DNA of 64,000 nt from Datnioides undecimradiatus (taxonomy: Eukaryota; Chordata; Actinopteri; Lobotiformes; Datnioididae): NCBI GenBank assembly GCA_008933995.1, contig WARS01000051.1, forward strand, positions 2,046,001 to 2,110,000. Direction: 5' to 3'. Positions 37,187 to 48,900 of the stretch are shown one piece after another. Numbering within the stretch: the first letter of the stretch is position 1; each line of letters opens with the position of its first letter. The translations under genes and the position numbers were made by a program. Under the pieces are notes generated by a model, which was not told the origin of the DNA, made no database searches, and saw nothing but the letters and a program-made list of their open reading frames with translations.

Positions 37187-38895
37187 ATCTGTGTCCGGGG
37201 CGACAGCATGTGACTGGCAGGGGCTGGGACTGAACTGGGGTCAGCTGACCGCAACAGAGTCTGAGAGTTCAGAGTCACTGTAAAATCAACTTTGAGTTGT
37301 GCAGGAAACCAAGATGAAACATGAGCGCTGCCGTCAGCTGCAGTAAAGAGCGATCACCAGTATCAGATTCATTCATTCTGCTGGAGCTTTGGCTCATCTG
37401 TTACTATGAGACAGGATGTTATCAGTTCAGGTAAGTGGGCCGTAACCTGCGCTCGCGCTCATTTCTCCCATTGGACTGAACAGACTACAGATCCTCCAGC
37501 TAGTCCCCATGTGACACAGAAACAGGAAATGACTCTAAGCGCAGCGTCTCATTTCCTGCCCATCACTCACAACGATGAAGCAAAGCGTAATCAAACTGTA
37601 TGTTAGTTCAATTTGCAGGAGTTGGTCCCTCAGAGCTGAGCGCATATGGGACAATGCACACGTTACTCTGATGGTAAACCAACCCACTGTCCAAACTAAT
37701 TCAGTTCCAGTGCATAAATGTAGGTGCAGTGCATCTGACTGACTGTCCTGCACAAACATGACGTTCCACTAACCTTAATATTTCCCTCCTGTCCCTGAGA
37801 CTTGGCCATATTTAACCTGTCCTAGCAATCACGTATCCCTAACTGTGACTGTGTAACAGATGTTAGAAAAGCCGACGTGATTGCAAATTATAAAAACGCA
37901 CATTAGACAGAAACATGCCTGCATGCATCATTAGGGGGATTTCTGCTATCATCCCAAATCAATTTCCTCGTTGCACAATAGAAATCTATATCTCTGCAGC
38001 CAACAGACAGATAATGGTGTGAATGATCCACAGGTGATGATCTAATGATCTTTCCTCCAGCATCACCATAAGTGCATGATTGTTTCGTGCGTACATTATT
38101 ATTGTTCACGGTGAAATATTGACATTTTGGTGCAGATGATAACAAGAACCTGAGGCAGCAGAGGGGATCGCAGCACAATGCCTTCGACCAGGCAGCAGGA
38201 ATCATGTAGTTAATGACGAAGTGAGTCCATCGTGTGTGATTGTTAGATACATAGTTACATCAGTATTAATACAATCTGTACAAATGACAGTGAACTGCAC
38301 CCAGCAGGGTACTTAACATCACATTAATTATGGATATCCGAGATAGCACGCGCACACATAAACAGGCATCTTCATTAAAAATGCATGCGTGTAACAGCTT
38401 TACTCAAGGGGAACGGAGCACACACACACACACGCACACACGCTGCACATTCACGCACGCACTCGGCGTTGTGTGTGCGTGTGCTGGCTGTTCATGACTC
38501 ATTGATTTGTTTTCAACAGGAGACAGACAGCACTCAGTCTCTATCGATGTTCATCAGAGAGCAGGAGGCTCTGCAGGGACCCCACGCAAACACCGGCACC
38601 GTGGTCTTGGGGGACGTTTGGGCCTGCGTCGCTCATTTTGGTCCGAGTTTGAAAGAGGTGTTAGTAAAATCTATGAAACGCACAAAGTGTTGGTGTGTGC
38701 GCGGGTCGCCAGCAGAGGGCGCAGCGAGGTCTCGTCAAGTCTAATTTGAAGACTATTCGATTCAGTGTGACAAGATGATCAAACAATGTGCACACATGAG
38801 ACGCTTGGAGCAAAGATATTTGCTATTTTTGATAAATTAGTCTGATTGACTAATTGAATGCGTTATCACAATAAACACAGACAACTAAACACACC
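37187..38895 (+). other. Candidate two-exon plus-strand transcript with a small spliced ORF
   Basis: Proposed exon 1 runs from about 37187 (30 bases after the TATA box) to 37430, where CAG|GTAAGTGGG is an excellent donor. Proposed exon 2 begins at 38520 after TTTGTTTTCAACAG. An ATG at 37406 gives 8 codons plus one base in exon 1. After splicing the frame stays open to TGA at 38747 to 38749, giving about 84 residues starting MRQDVISS and rich in Arg and Gly. AATAAA follows at 38870. Against coding: two short upstream ORFs precede the ATG in exon 1 (ATGTGA near 37208 and a short one from about 37314), a second frame of exon 2 is also open, and the peptide matches no family I know. A non-coding RNA is an equally good reading. 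Confidence 0.25.
38709..38722 (+). promoter_or_regulatory. CTCF-type motif, forward
   Basis: CCAGCAGAGGGCGC fits the core CTCF consensus CCASYAGRKGGCRS at every position. It lies in the last part of the candidate exon 2 of the plus-strand transcript. Confidence 0.5.
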
Positions 38896-39039
38896 ATGAG
38901 AGCACTTGCATCATGGGTAGACCTCTGGATTACACACATCTGACCATAAATTCTAAATAAAAGTTAAAAGCACCATTAACATCAACAATACCTTATTATT
39001 ATTAGTATATACGGTTTATTATTGGGCTGCCACATTTAT

Positions 39040-39245
39040 CTGACAGCTGTGGTTGATGGGAACTACACAAATATAATTTTGCATACAAAACCTTAGGTGA
39101 TTATAAAGTATGATCTGCTATAATCAAACCATCCAACTGCAAACTGGATAGTTCAAATTATGGCTCGACCAGCTGTTTCCATGTTCATGTGTCAGTAATA
39201 ATAATCCAGTATTACACTATATAACTGTATGGGTATGTCTGCATT
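39040..39245 (+). repeat. Dispersed fish repeat (GTCAGTAATAATAATCCA type)
   Basis: The series ATAATCAAACCATCCAACTG, GCTCGACCAGCTGTTTCCATG and TGTCAGTAATAATAATCCAG follows the order of a repeat familiar in percomorph introns. In that repeat the matching words are ATAGATTAAACCATCCAAC, CTCGACCAGCTACAAC and GCATCAGTAATAATAATCC. It lies 580 bases from the RS-site candidate. Confidence 0.5.
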
Positions 39246-39823
39246 AATGCTATCACTTAGTTCATAATGTGTCTCCTTTCCCCAGCTCAATGCTCCAATG
39301 TTTTATAGCGCTTTTAATATAGTTTATATCATTTGATGTATTACATGGTCCATCAGCACTAATCATTTGTGGGTTGCAGTCCTCTCACAATGAGGCAGCG
39401 GCACCATTAAGATTTATATGAAGACCCCTGAGTCTGGTGTGGAGCAGAGTAACACTGTGCGTCTGACAGGCCGGTCTGCTGCAACAGGAGCTTCTCCAGA
39501 CACACTAACTCAATACAGCAGACGCACAGGCTCTGCCTCCGACCATGAGAGAAGGAGCCGCACAGAGAGGATAATCACAGCTGAGGACAAGACCAGCCCG
39601 TAAGCATCATATGTATGCCAAAAAGGTTTAAATCAGCTCGGACAGTGTTGCTAAACATCAGTTAACAGCAGTCACTGAGACCAATGTAAAGACCCGAACC
39701 AACAATGAACTGACAATCATCCTCTTCCTCTGACAAACTCTTAAATTAAACACCGCGTCCACCAAAAGGAGCCAAACCACATCAGACAAAGCAGACACAT
39801 GAGAAGCCGGGACAGGAAGTTAC

Positions 39824-39866
39824 CTACAGCGAGGCCTCTGGTCAGAACACATCCATGGGGACTTAC
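39824..39866 (-). other. Candidate recursive-splice (RS) site with 43-nt RS-exon
   Basis: On the minus strand a pyrimidine tract (39893 to 39869) ends in CAG at 39867 and is followed without any gap by a consensus donor GTAAGT (39866 to 39861). This is the zero-length exon junction AG|GTAAGT typical of recursive splicing. A CTAAT branch-point-like motif lies just upstream, around 39895. Another donor, TAG|GTAACT, follows 43 bases downstream (GT at 39823/39822), so the segment could also be included as a small RS-exon. Vertebrate RS sites are known to have such following exons, which usually carry stop codons and mark transcripts as aberrant when retained. Chance occurrence cannot be excluded without RNA data. 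Confidence 0.45.
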
Positions 39867-40139
39867 CTGGAAGAGAAAAGAGACAAGGGATGATTAGATT
39901 CAGGCTCCTGGATTCTGAGGCGGTGTAAATGACAAAAATACAGAAAACATTATCGCGCAAGCAGTTATATGAACAATGTATACTTTAAATAGCATCCTGA
40001 CGTCCTGAACATGAGCAGAGAGTTCATATCGTATTCAAGCCTGATCACACAGCCTCTCCACAAAGTGATTCAGACACATATTCCAGTGGCCGTGTCACAC
40101 TGATCACACACCTCTGTTTTAATGAACCCATGTAACGGC

Positions 40140-40345
40140 TTGCGTGAAACACAAGTGCACAAAGCCGACACCTGCGCAGCCGCAGTTAAGCTAGCTGCTG
40201 CTCTGCGAGACTGCACGGCCATGCTGTAAGCTAAGCGCTAATGTCGGCGCGCTAACGTGCTCAGAGCGAGAGTGTTAACATTCTGATATTTAGGCGGTAA
40301 TGCTAACCATGTTTACCATGCTAGCTTGGTCTGTTAGCATGCAGC
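40140..40345 (+). repeat. GCTAAC/GCTAGC-rich dispersed fish repeat
   Basis: GACTGCACGGCCATGCTGTAAG, GCTAATGTC, GCTAACGTGCTCA, GTTAACATTCTGATATTTAG and GTTAGCATGC follow the order of a well-known percomorph repeat of CATGCTAA words. The copy is diverged, with CpG decay sites. Confidence 0.55.
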
Positions 40346-41139
40346 ATATACATAGTACTACATAAGGAAAGGTACACCGATATGTCCATATACATGGGCT
40401 GCTTGCACAGTTGCACTTGTCTGGTAACTTCCTGTCAACCATACATTAACAGTAACTTCACTTCCAACCAGTAGTTACAGTGCTCATTCATACTTTACGT
40501 AGTTACTTGGATTTGTACATATTGAGATTAGTATAGGTCATTCCTCTTTGTATAAATCTCCTGTATGTCTTAGATGACTGTGAATAAAAACAGCTAGTCT
40601 CTCAGTCTAGCACAGCCGTTAGCTCAACTAACATTAGGTCCCCGTGGCTCTTTTTAACACTAAAACATTCTGCTTCAAGCAGCGCATCATCAGAGCAAAC
40701 ATGAAACACTGTGTCAAACTCAAGCCTGATGTTGCTGACCAACGAGAAAAGCCGGTGCGTCAGATCAGGAGCACATACTGGTTGTTTTCTCCTTATATTT
40801 GCAGGCCTGCGGGATGTATTTGTGCCACAGGAAACTGAATTGTACACGGAAGTGCTTTGGTTCTCCATCATGGTACAGCTTTTAGCTCATTGTTCTGTGT
40901 GTCTTAGTTCCCATCACTCAGTGGTTTCCAGTGAAAAACCAGCAGAGAGACAAGGTGAGAGACGGCTGATAAACACAGTGGAGCACTGGTGGAGACCAAA
41001 CCAGAGCCAAAAGCGCAAATGTTGGACTTGTATTCATCAAGTCAACACATCACTCCAAATGAATGATGCCGGTTGATATGGACAAAATACCTTGTATTGT
41101 AGGGATGATTATTGTTGCTTTCACAAAGTATTTACACAT

Positions 41140-41395
41140 ATAGATTTTTGATAAATAATTATCAGTAATGTGGATATAATATATTAAAAATATAAATAGG
41201 TAATAAAAAACCAATAGAACAGCTAGAACAGTCCGGAAAGTTCAGAAAACCCCATCACTTTGCCATAATGCAGCTTTTAAAACCAGGACCAGACAACACT
41301 TATTTTTATATATAATATATATATATATATAAATAATCACATTATTATGACACCCACAATCTAAGACAATATCTAGACTCTTTCTTAATATAGAC
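41140..41395 (+). repeat. Dispersed repeat, copy A of a window-internal pair
   Basis: It shares AATGTGGATATAAT, CTAGAACAGTC, TTTTAAAACCAGGA, ATTATGA and AATCTAAGA(C/T)(A/G)ATATCTAG with 51535 to 51725 in the same order. An AT run (41309 to 41332) interrupts it. Confidence 0.55.
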
Positions 41396-42026
41396 TATAG
41401 ACTACAACTTCCTTGGGTTTAAGAAGCAGCTGTGTTAACACAAGCGGAGGCTGGGTTGTACCACAGTTAAACTGCAGCTATTTTACCCTCCAAGGTCCAC
41501 CGCTCAGAGGTGACTCAGCAACAAACAGGCCTTTGGCACACACAGGTAAAACTAACAAAGTTACTCAGGGCTGGGGTCTGTGTGAGGAGTCGGTGTCTGC
41601 TGTGGAAAAGGTCTGTACGTTCACTAAAACAAAGGTAATTAAGGACATCGGTTTCATCTTTTACATTTTCCAGTTCAGTGGACCAAATGACTAACAATTA
41701 CAGAAAGACTGTAGCAATACCACTGAAACACACAGTGCTGTCTTATCGCTGATTTTCTATTTGTATTTTTGATTTGGTGAAAAACAATATTATCATATAT
41801 GTAAATGCAAATGTGATAGTTTGCCATGGTGATGATGGTTTGCAGCTTCTTCAGTGCAGCTTTATAAGTAAAAAGCAGGCTCGTCAGGAAGACAGGAACT
41901 GAAAGGCAGACACACTGTACCTCTGCTGTTTGGCCAGGTCACTGCAGCCACAGACAGTGTCACTGAGCCTGCAGTGCAGCACCCTTCTAACTACCTGTCC
42001 ACCTGCTAAATATCATCCATCTGTAA

Positions 42027-42028
<2 letters not shown>

Positions 42029-42062
<34 letters not shown>
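42029..42062 (+). repeat. (AC)17 microsatellite
   Basis: Uninterrupted AC run, followed by CAACACACGC. Confidence 0.95.
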
Positions 42063-42063
<1 letters not shown>

Positions 42064-42512
42064 AACACACGCTTTAGCTCAGTGTGTGTACCGTTTGATA
42101 GATCTGGATTTGAGAGCAAGAGAGTAAACAACAGAGACTCATTTCCACTATGTGCTGATTCATCCTTTACGCTGTCACTCTCCTCTAACCGCCGAGTCAT
42201 GCTACAGTCTGCCAAGAAGGGATGCAACGTTTTCTGAACCAAACGGACATCAGCTGACTAATAACTTACCATTTCAAATGTCTAGATACTCAAATGACAT
42301 TCTTTTATAAATGAGACTTCAGACATTAACTGAAATGTGACCTGGTGCCTTGTAGCAGCTGTACTCTGATGAACTGCAGCACATGTGATGAGCAGCCGAA
42401 CTCGCTTCTTCAACCAGCACAGTGGCTTTTTCATTTTCAGTCTTACAAACATCAGCCGTAACCATGGCTGACTCAAGTGACATCACTTGAGGACTTTCAT
42501 CAGACTTGACAC

Positions 42513-42527
42513 AGCGCCCTCTGGTGG
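42513..42527 (-). promoter_or_regulatory. CTCF-type motif, reverse
   Basis: On the minus strand CCACCAGAGGGCGCT fits the core CTCF consensus completely. With the forward site at 38709 it forms a convergent pair about 3.8 kb apart. Confidence 0.5.
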
Positions 42528-42940
42528 CTCAACACAACTTGTTTCACATATTACATGTTACACATATTACAATAGTCCCTCCCAGTGCCAAGAGACACAA
42601 TGTAACTTGTACAAACAGTGGATTTAAACTGTGGCGTAACAGGTAACTGCTTTCAAGTAGGTTGAAGAACAATCATGGTCAATGTGGTGGAGTAGATGTA
42701 AACAGAACAGAGCTTGAGTAAATGTAAGTGCAATCCACAACTAATGCATCTCTATTACCATCAGTTTAACTGACTACAGAGACCAGGCATCTCATGCAGC
42801 GTAAGCCAGTAAAGTCCAGAGTGAACAACAGCGTGGAGATGAGATGAACGGAGCATAATGAGCACTGATGTTCCTCAAAGCAGAGCCCGTCAAGATGGCA
42901 GTCCAGTGCCAAATGACCATTGCAATACCGTATAATAGAT

Positions 42941-42973
42941 ATATCCATATAATACATATTATATCCATATAAT
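42941..42973 (+). repeat. 20-bp tandem duplication
   Basis: ATATCCATATAAT appears at 42941 and again at 42961. Confidence 0.7.
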
Positions 42974-45900
42974 ATCACTGGAGTGCGTGCGTGCTGCAGG
43001 TGCAGAGGCTTTAATAGCATTTGTGAATGCAATAATCTGCTTTCAGAGGATTCAACTGGTGTCAAGATGGATCGTGCATGTTGGAGCCGGGGTGGTTTAT
43101 GGACCGAGCGCCTGGAGCTCCACTGCTTTCAAGGAAACAATGATATCGGACAATAGGATTATAGAGTAGACATGGAGGAAACATGATAACTGCACAGCGG
43201 GAGAAAATGCACCTGATCAAGTCGGTTACTCGATTACGGGGTCTTGGTGTAGTGATTTTAGCACATCTCGCCGAATACACTGAACGTGATATGTTCGCTT
43301 ATTTGAAGTAAAGTAACGAGAATGAGGATGAGGGCCTCTCATACCGACCTCTCCCCATGTGTTTAATGTGTTAAATGAGATATAAAGTTACTCTTTTCCT
43401 CATGGGGGGAGATTTCTCAGATCAGATTAGTGGAGTTACTTCCAGCTGCCCTCAGTCCCGAACACCTCAGCTGCAGGGAATGTCACTAAATACCAGCCGT
43501 CTGTCCGCCACGCAGCGACACGCCATAACTCATCAGAGGCACTCGTCAACATCCTGTTAGCTTCGATCACAGTGGCTCTGTTCCATGGAATTCAGTTCTG
43601 ATGTTTGGCAAGGTGTGAGGATGCAATATTTTACTGAAGTCTGATGTTTTTCGCTTGTTGTTTCAGACGAAAAGACAGAAAAAAATATTTAATTATGAAA
43701 AAGGTGTGAGGGTTAGCATTTGAATGGATTCCAGTGACCTCATTTCAGTTTTTATTAAAGTTATTAGTCCCGCTCATCAATCTTTTTTATGAATCCAAGT
43801 GTTAATCTGGTTTGAGATTCTATCTTCTGTTTTGTTGTGGGCCGTAAAAATTAATTTAACCATTATTAAACTTTTTTTTTTAAAGTTACATATCTTTTTA
43901 ATATTTCCACACTTTAAAGGTTCCCTTATTACCCTGCTTACTTTTTCCAGGGCTTTCGGCTGCATTTAATGGTCTTCTTCAGTCGATTCAACTTGCTGTG
44001 ATTACTGTGATCTATTACACCCAAGCCACATTTTCCAATATCAAGAAAGGACTTTTATCCTTTTTTTTAATTTTGGTTTAGTTTAAGCTTCATTAACATC
44101 TCCCTTTTATATTAATTTTATGCTTAAACATGTAAGACTTCAATATTTCATATAATAATGTAATATAATACTTTAATGTGATTGATATTTTTACATACAG
44201 CCATGTTCTTTGGTGTTAAATTGTCATTATCGTGCTCTTTATGTAACAGCGGCCGCTTTATTTTCTCTGTTTTCACATTGAGTCTTCAGGTATAAGGAGC
44301 AGGCTAAGATAACAGAATGTAGACTCATACATCATTAACTGATCAGAAGACTAAACATGCAGCCACATCAAAGAGAAGAAAGGAGCTCTGAGGGGAACAC
44401 TGGCCGGTATCAAAGCGGTGGTCCAAACCTGTGGGACTTCATCCTACAGGGGGGAAATTAGCAGCTGCCGACAGCCCGCCGAAAGTTTCATTTGACTGAT
44501 CTTTTTGGAAAACACGGTGTTACTTCATCTGTCTGTGTATGTCCTCATTGCTGCCAACACTGCAGCTCCAAAACACAATCATTCAATTCATCAAGATCAA
44601 ATGAGTATGTGCGTTATAGCAAGACTCTAATTCTCTTCTATGCCATGGTTTTTGGGGGAGGGGGTCTTTGAGCTCATTATTCTGATTTCCACAACTTCAC
44701 TGGGACTCTCCCATTTCCAGCTGCAGTGGTCAGCTGTTTGGACTGAAAAAGCTCAACGCTTCCACTGTAGCAGCTATATTTTGGCATGTCGTCCACATAA
44801 GCATCACAGCCAACACTCATGACAGGTGTGACTCTCCATGATGCAGAGCTGAGAGATGCTCCTGGGATGCACCATGCATGATGTAGCCGTGCCCGTGGGA
44901 ATCAAACTGTAAACTTCCTGCCCGACACAACCAGCAAACAGACACTAAGACTAGCAGGTGAACACTGATGGAACATTAGACTGGATCACTGGATGTAGGC
45001 ATGATGACCTTCAAGACGTGAAGACCTTAAACTTGAGGGTAAAGTAAACTAAATTTGGGGGAAGAGTTGAGATGAATCGGCTCACGTTACAGCGAGCGAC
45101 AATGGAAACGAAACCGGCTGCATGTTTTGTGTAGCACAGTTCCTCGACAACATACAAACACACAAACTTCGGTGCCGGTGTTGAATGCTAGAGTGATGGA
45201 GATGGCGTCCTCAGTCGGACACAGCAGCGACACAGCTTTTTGTTTTTTGGAAACAGTTGCACATAAATTCTAGATCACATGACTGGACATTCAAGTAAAG
45301 GGGCTCCTTTGGAATCGTTAATGGGCGGAACACCATGTATATTGTATGTAACTATGGCTACTGAGTGAGCGGCTAATGTATGCTGTCTCAACATGAAACA
45401 CACACACAGTCCCACACATGCAACACAAGCCGCAGACTAGCACCGAAAACCACTCCTCACTTGAGTTTGGCCGAGACCCTCAGACACACACTCTGCGCTG
45501 AGAGACGACAGCAGTGGCATCAGCACGCAGGTCAAAGGTCACGGGCTTTCTCTGCTGACTGGGTGCCGCTTTTGTCGCTTCCCCCCCGACGTGATGGATG
45601 GACTCCCGCTCACACCCCATTGAGAGAGGCGGTTAAAAAAAAAACAAGACGTTTTTTAGTGGAGCTGTGGTGGAGGAGGAGGGGGGCAGAGGATCCAGTT
45701 CTTTTGAAGGTTGTTGCTGAAAGATGCAGAAGACATCAAGAGGCAGAGCGTCATGGTTTCCACACAACCTTTCTTCCTGCAGAGTAACAGCTGATCTGAG
45801 GCTGGAGCTTTTACAATCAGAGGAACAACACAAGCAGGATGACATTTCTTTCTAAATACCAGGCTTCTGATGGCCACGGTTGGTGACTTGTTTTCCTGTC

Positions 45901-48900
45901 TTATCCCCCGACTGCTTGAGTCTCTGTGACAGATCAGACCTGCCAACATCACATGTGGCCAGATCTTGACAATAACTTCCCTGAAATGTAACAGTATGAT
46001 AACAAAAGCCAGAATGAAGGACAATAAGACACAAGTCGCAACAGAAAAGACTTATCCAATTATTGTTCTCATATTAGCCCATGAGCTGCAGCAATTTGAC
46101 TCACTGATGATTGGTGATCGATGGCACAAAACGTGATGGGGTCACTATGCTTTGAAGATATCTGTAAATGTAAGGGACTGTACTTACAGAGCACTAGTCT
46201 TCTGATGACTCAAAGCGCTCTTATACTGATGGCTACTGTTCATCAGAAGGAAAGGTAACATTCATACACTCGTGCACACACTGTTGAAATCAGAAAACAA
46301 GGGAATAGGAAACTCCACTAGATCCTACTGGTCCCCTCAGGGTTTGGTCAGCATGCATTGTTGCATCAAGAAATATAAATACAGATTTTAATTATTACCT
46401 TATGCTACTTGATAAATGGCTAGTAGACCGAGCGTTTAATGAACCTGAAACCAAAGAGGACTGCAGTGTGGTGAAGAGGTTGCAATAATAAGAACAAACA
46501 CTGGCAGCAAATCCGACCTTTTCCCGTTCTGTAGCTGACATGAATCCAGTGAACTGTGGGATCGTACAGGGTGGGGAAGGCTCATCTGGACCGACTGACA
46601 TCCGATTACTTTAACTGACACACCCCTGCGCTGTTTCTCCTCAACCGGCCCGTAATGAGCCTTGATCCTGGAATCTGTTTATCATCTGGTACAATCTCCC
46701 TGTTACTCTGTTACTACCTAAACGCTTGTCTGTCGGCGGTGCACAGCTACAAACCACAAAGAGCAGAGAAACAAGAACCGGCTGTCACGCAGTCTGTATT
46801 TTTAGAGTTTAGGCTTTTTTTTTTTTTCAATATGATAAGACAAAAACAAGGACACCTTCCTCCAGGGACAAGACGTCTCCTGCAGATATAAAAAGCAAAA
46901 GGCTTCTGGAAATTATACGCCATAGTAGAAATGTGGAAACTGATGCTGACGCTGCTCTGCTGAGTATGTCCTGCACCAACCAGTCAGGAGCTTCATTTAT
47001 ACAATTTATACTGACATATACTGAGACGGTCCGGAGGAGAGGACACTGATGGATGGGTCTGTGTTAAGAAGGGCATTAGGGTAACATCAAAACGATCCTT
47101 CATATTGATTTGAGCGCTGTGGCCGCTGTAAACCACAACATGGGACCCACAAGGGCTTTAAAAGCTTCACAGTGAGACCGGTGTTGTTCCTCTGAAGCTG
47201 TTGATATGATTCCTGGGAATGCTGTGGCAACGTGGATGAAAATATCAACAGGAATATTCATAAAACACGTGCATCAGCCACATAATTGCTATGAAAAGGT
47301 TTTGCAACTCCTACTGTTATTCTTTGTCTCGCCTCTATGAGGGAGAACTACAGCTCCCAGTGGAGTGGCAGGAAACAGGAAGTAACAAACTCATACACAA
47401 TGAAAAGGTAACGTTGCCATGTTGGGCTCCAGCAAGGCCCAGATTATTGCAGGCTGTGTTTATTTACATTCTGACAATCTGGTACCACTCAAAGTATGCT
47501 GAATCAGCTGTTAGCAGCTCCTGGTGCACACGGACAAACAGACAACTATCATAGGATTACAGTAAAACTGAAGAAAATGGAGCACAGTGATTCTCAGGCG
47601 GCTTCTGGAGATGTCAGAGGCGTCCTTTTCTCAGCAGACTTCTGCACTCAACAAACAGACATGCTGATGTCCTCCAGTGGTGAATCACACTGAATCTGTG
47701 CTCTGTGTTCAGATTTGATTTAGTGATGACTCAGACAAGGTGTGTGTCAGGCTTAGCTGGACTGCTGCAGCTACAATCAGCGGCCAACAGCATTTGCATA
47801 CACCTGTCCCTTCCACCAAACACAATATGTTTGCCTCACATCTCCCCGTCCTTTGACTCCCCCATCAGGAGGCTCTTCACAGTTTAGAACCTCAAAGCTA
47901 CAGTTCATTCACACAGTTACACTGGGGAATAAAATTAAAGAACAATAAAGTCTGATCATGCACAATACTGTGGATCTAACTTTGATAGCTTTGCTCCTCC
48001 TAAGTTCTCGCTCAATTTTCCAGCTAGGCATTCAACAGTTTGTAAAATGAATACAAATAGCTTTTGTTTATGTTTATCCCTGGCAGATCTTTGCACAAGC
48101 CTGAAAGTAGACTCAGCCTGCCCTGTTCTCCTGCCTGGTGCTGCCATATTTGACCCCAAACTCTGAAATTGCTTTATTTCATTTAATAATGATGTTGGCC
48201 ATTTTCCTTTTTCTTCTAGAGAACTGAGCACATAAGAACCTTCACTGTGTGCCAGAGCAAGGTAATGAGCAAAGAGGAAATAGATGGGGGACGATAGGCG
48301 CCTTTGTGTTGACACACATCGGATGTGAACATGTTTTGGTCTATGCAAACACTGTAGTCAGACGAGAGCATCATCATTTCTTTAGTCACCACGGAAAAGA
48401 TGTGAGCGATGAAGACTAAAAATAAAGCCATGGAGGAGCAAAGAGGAAGCATCTCTGTTAACAGAGAGGATCTACAGAGAGAAGCTGCAGTGAGTGAATA
48501 ACATGTCCGGCTTACAGCACAGTACAACACCACAGCAGGTTCAGGCTGGAAACTGGGGAATCTGAAGAGAGATGATTTTTACCTGTTAGTTGTGTGACAT
48601 TCATGTTCTCCAGACAATAAACCATTTTGATTTTAACAGTCCTAATGATCTCCCCAGCACCATCCTGCCAACCATATTTGTTTCTCCCAACACCTTGTCA
48701 TGTGGGGTGATGAATATAACAGCCTCTGACTACTTGTATGTCTTGTATGGCTTTAAAAGAACCTTAATAAGAGTTTAAACCGTTCCTTTACATGATGGCG
48801 ACCTCATATATCCCATAATTCCCTGAGGGCAGCAGCTTCTTACATACTCAGGAATAAAGATATCCGCAAGATGCAAGGAAGCAGTGGAACAGGATGTAGA

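Noticed and set aside
44840-44940. GGGAATCAAAC word resembling an inverted B-box
   Set aside because: The match to the polymerase III box is poor and no SINE body follows.
45380-45787. 135-codon plus-strand frame
   Set aside because: Begins in CA-rich sequence giving His/Thr runs, and has no domain or splice support.
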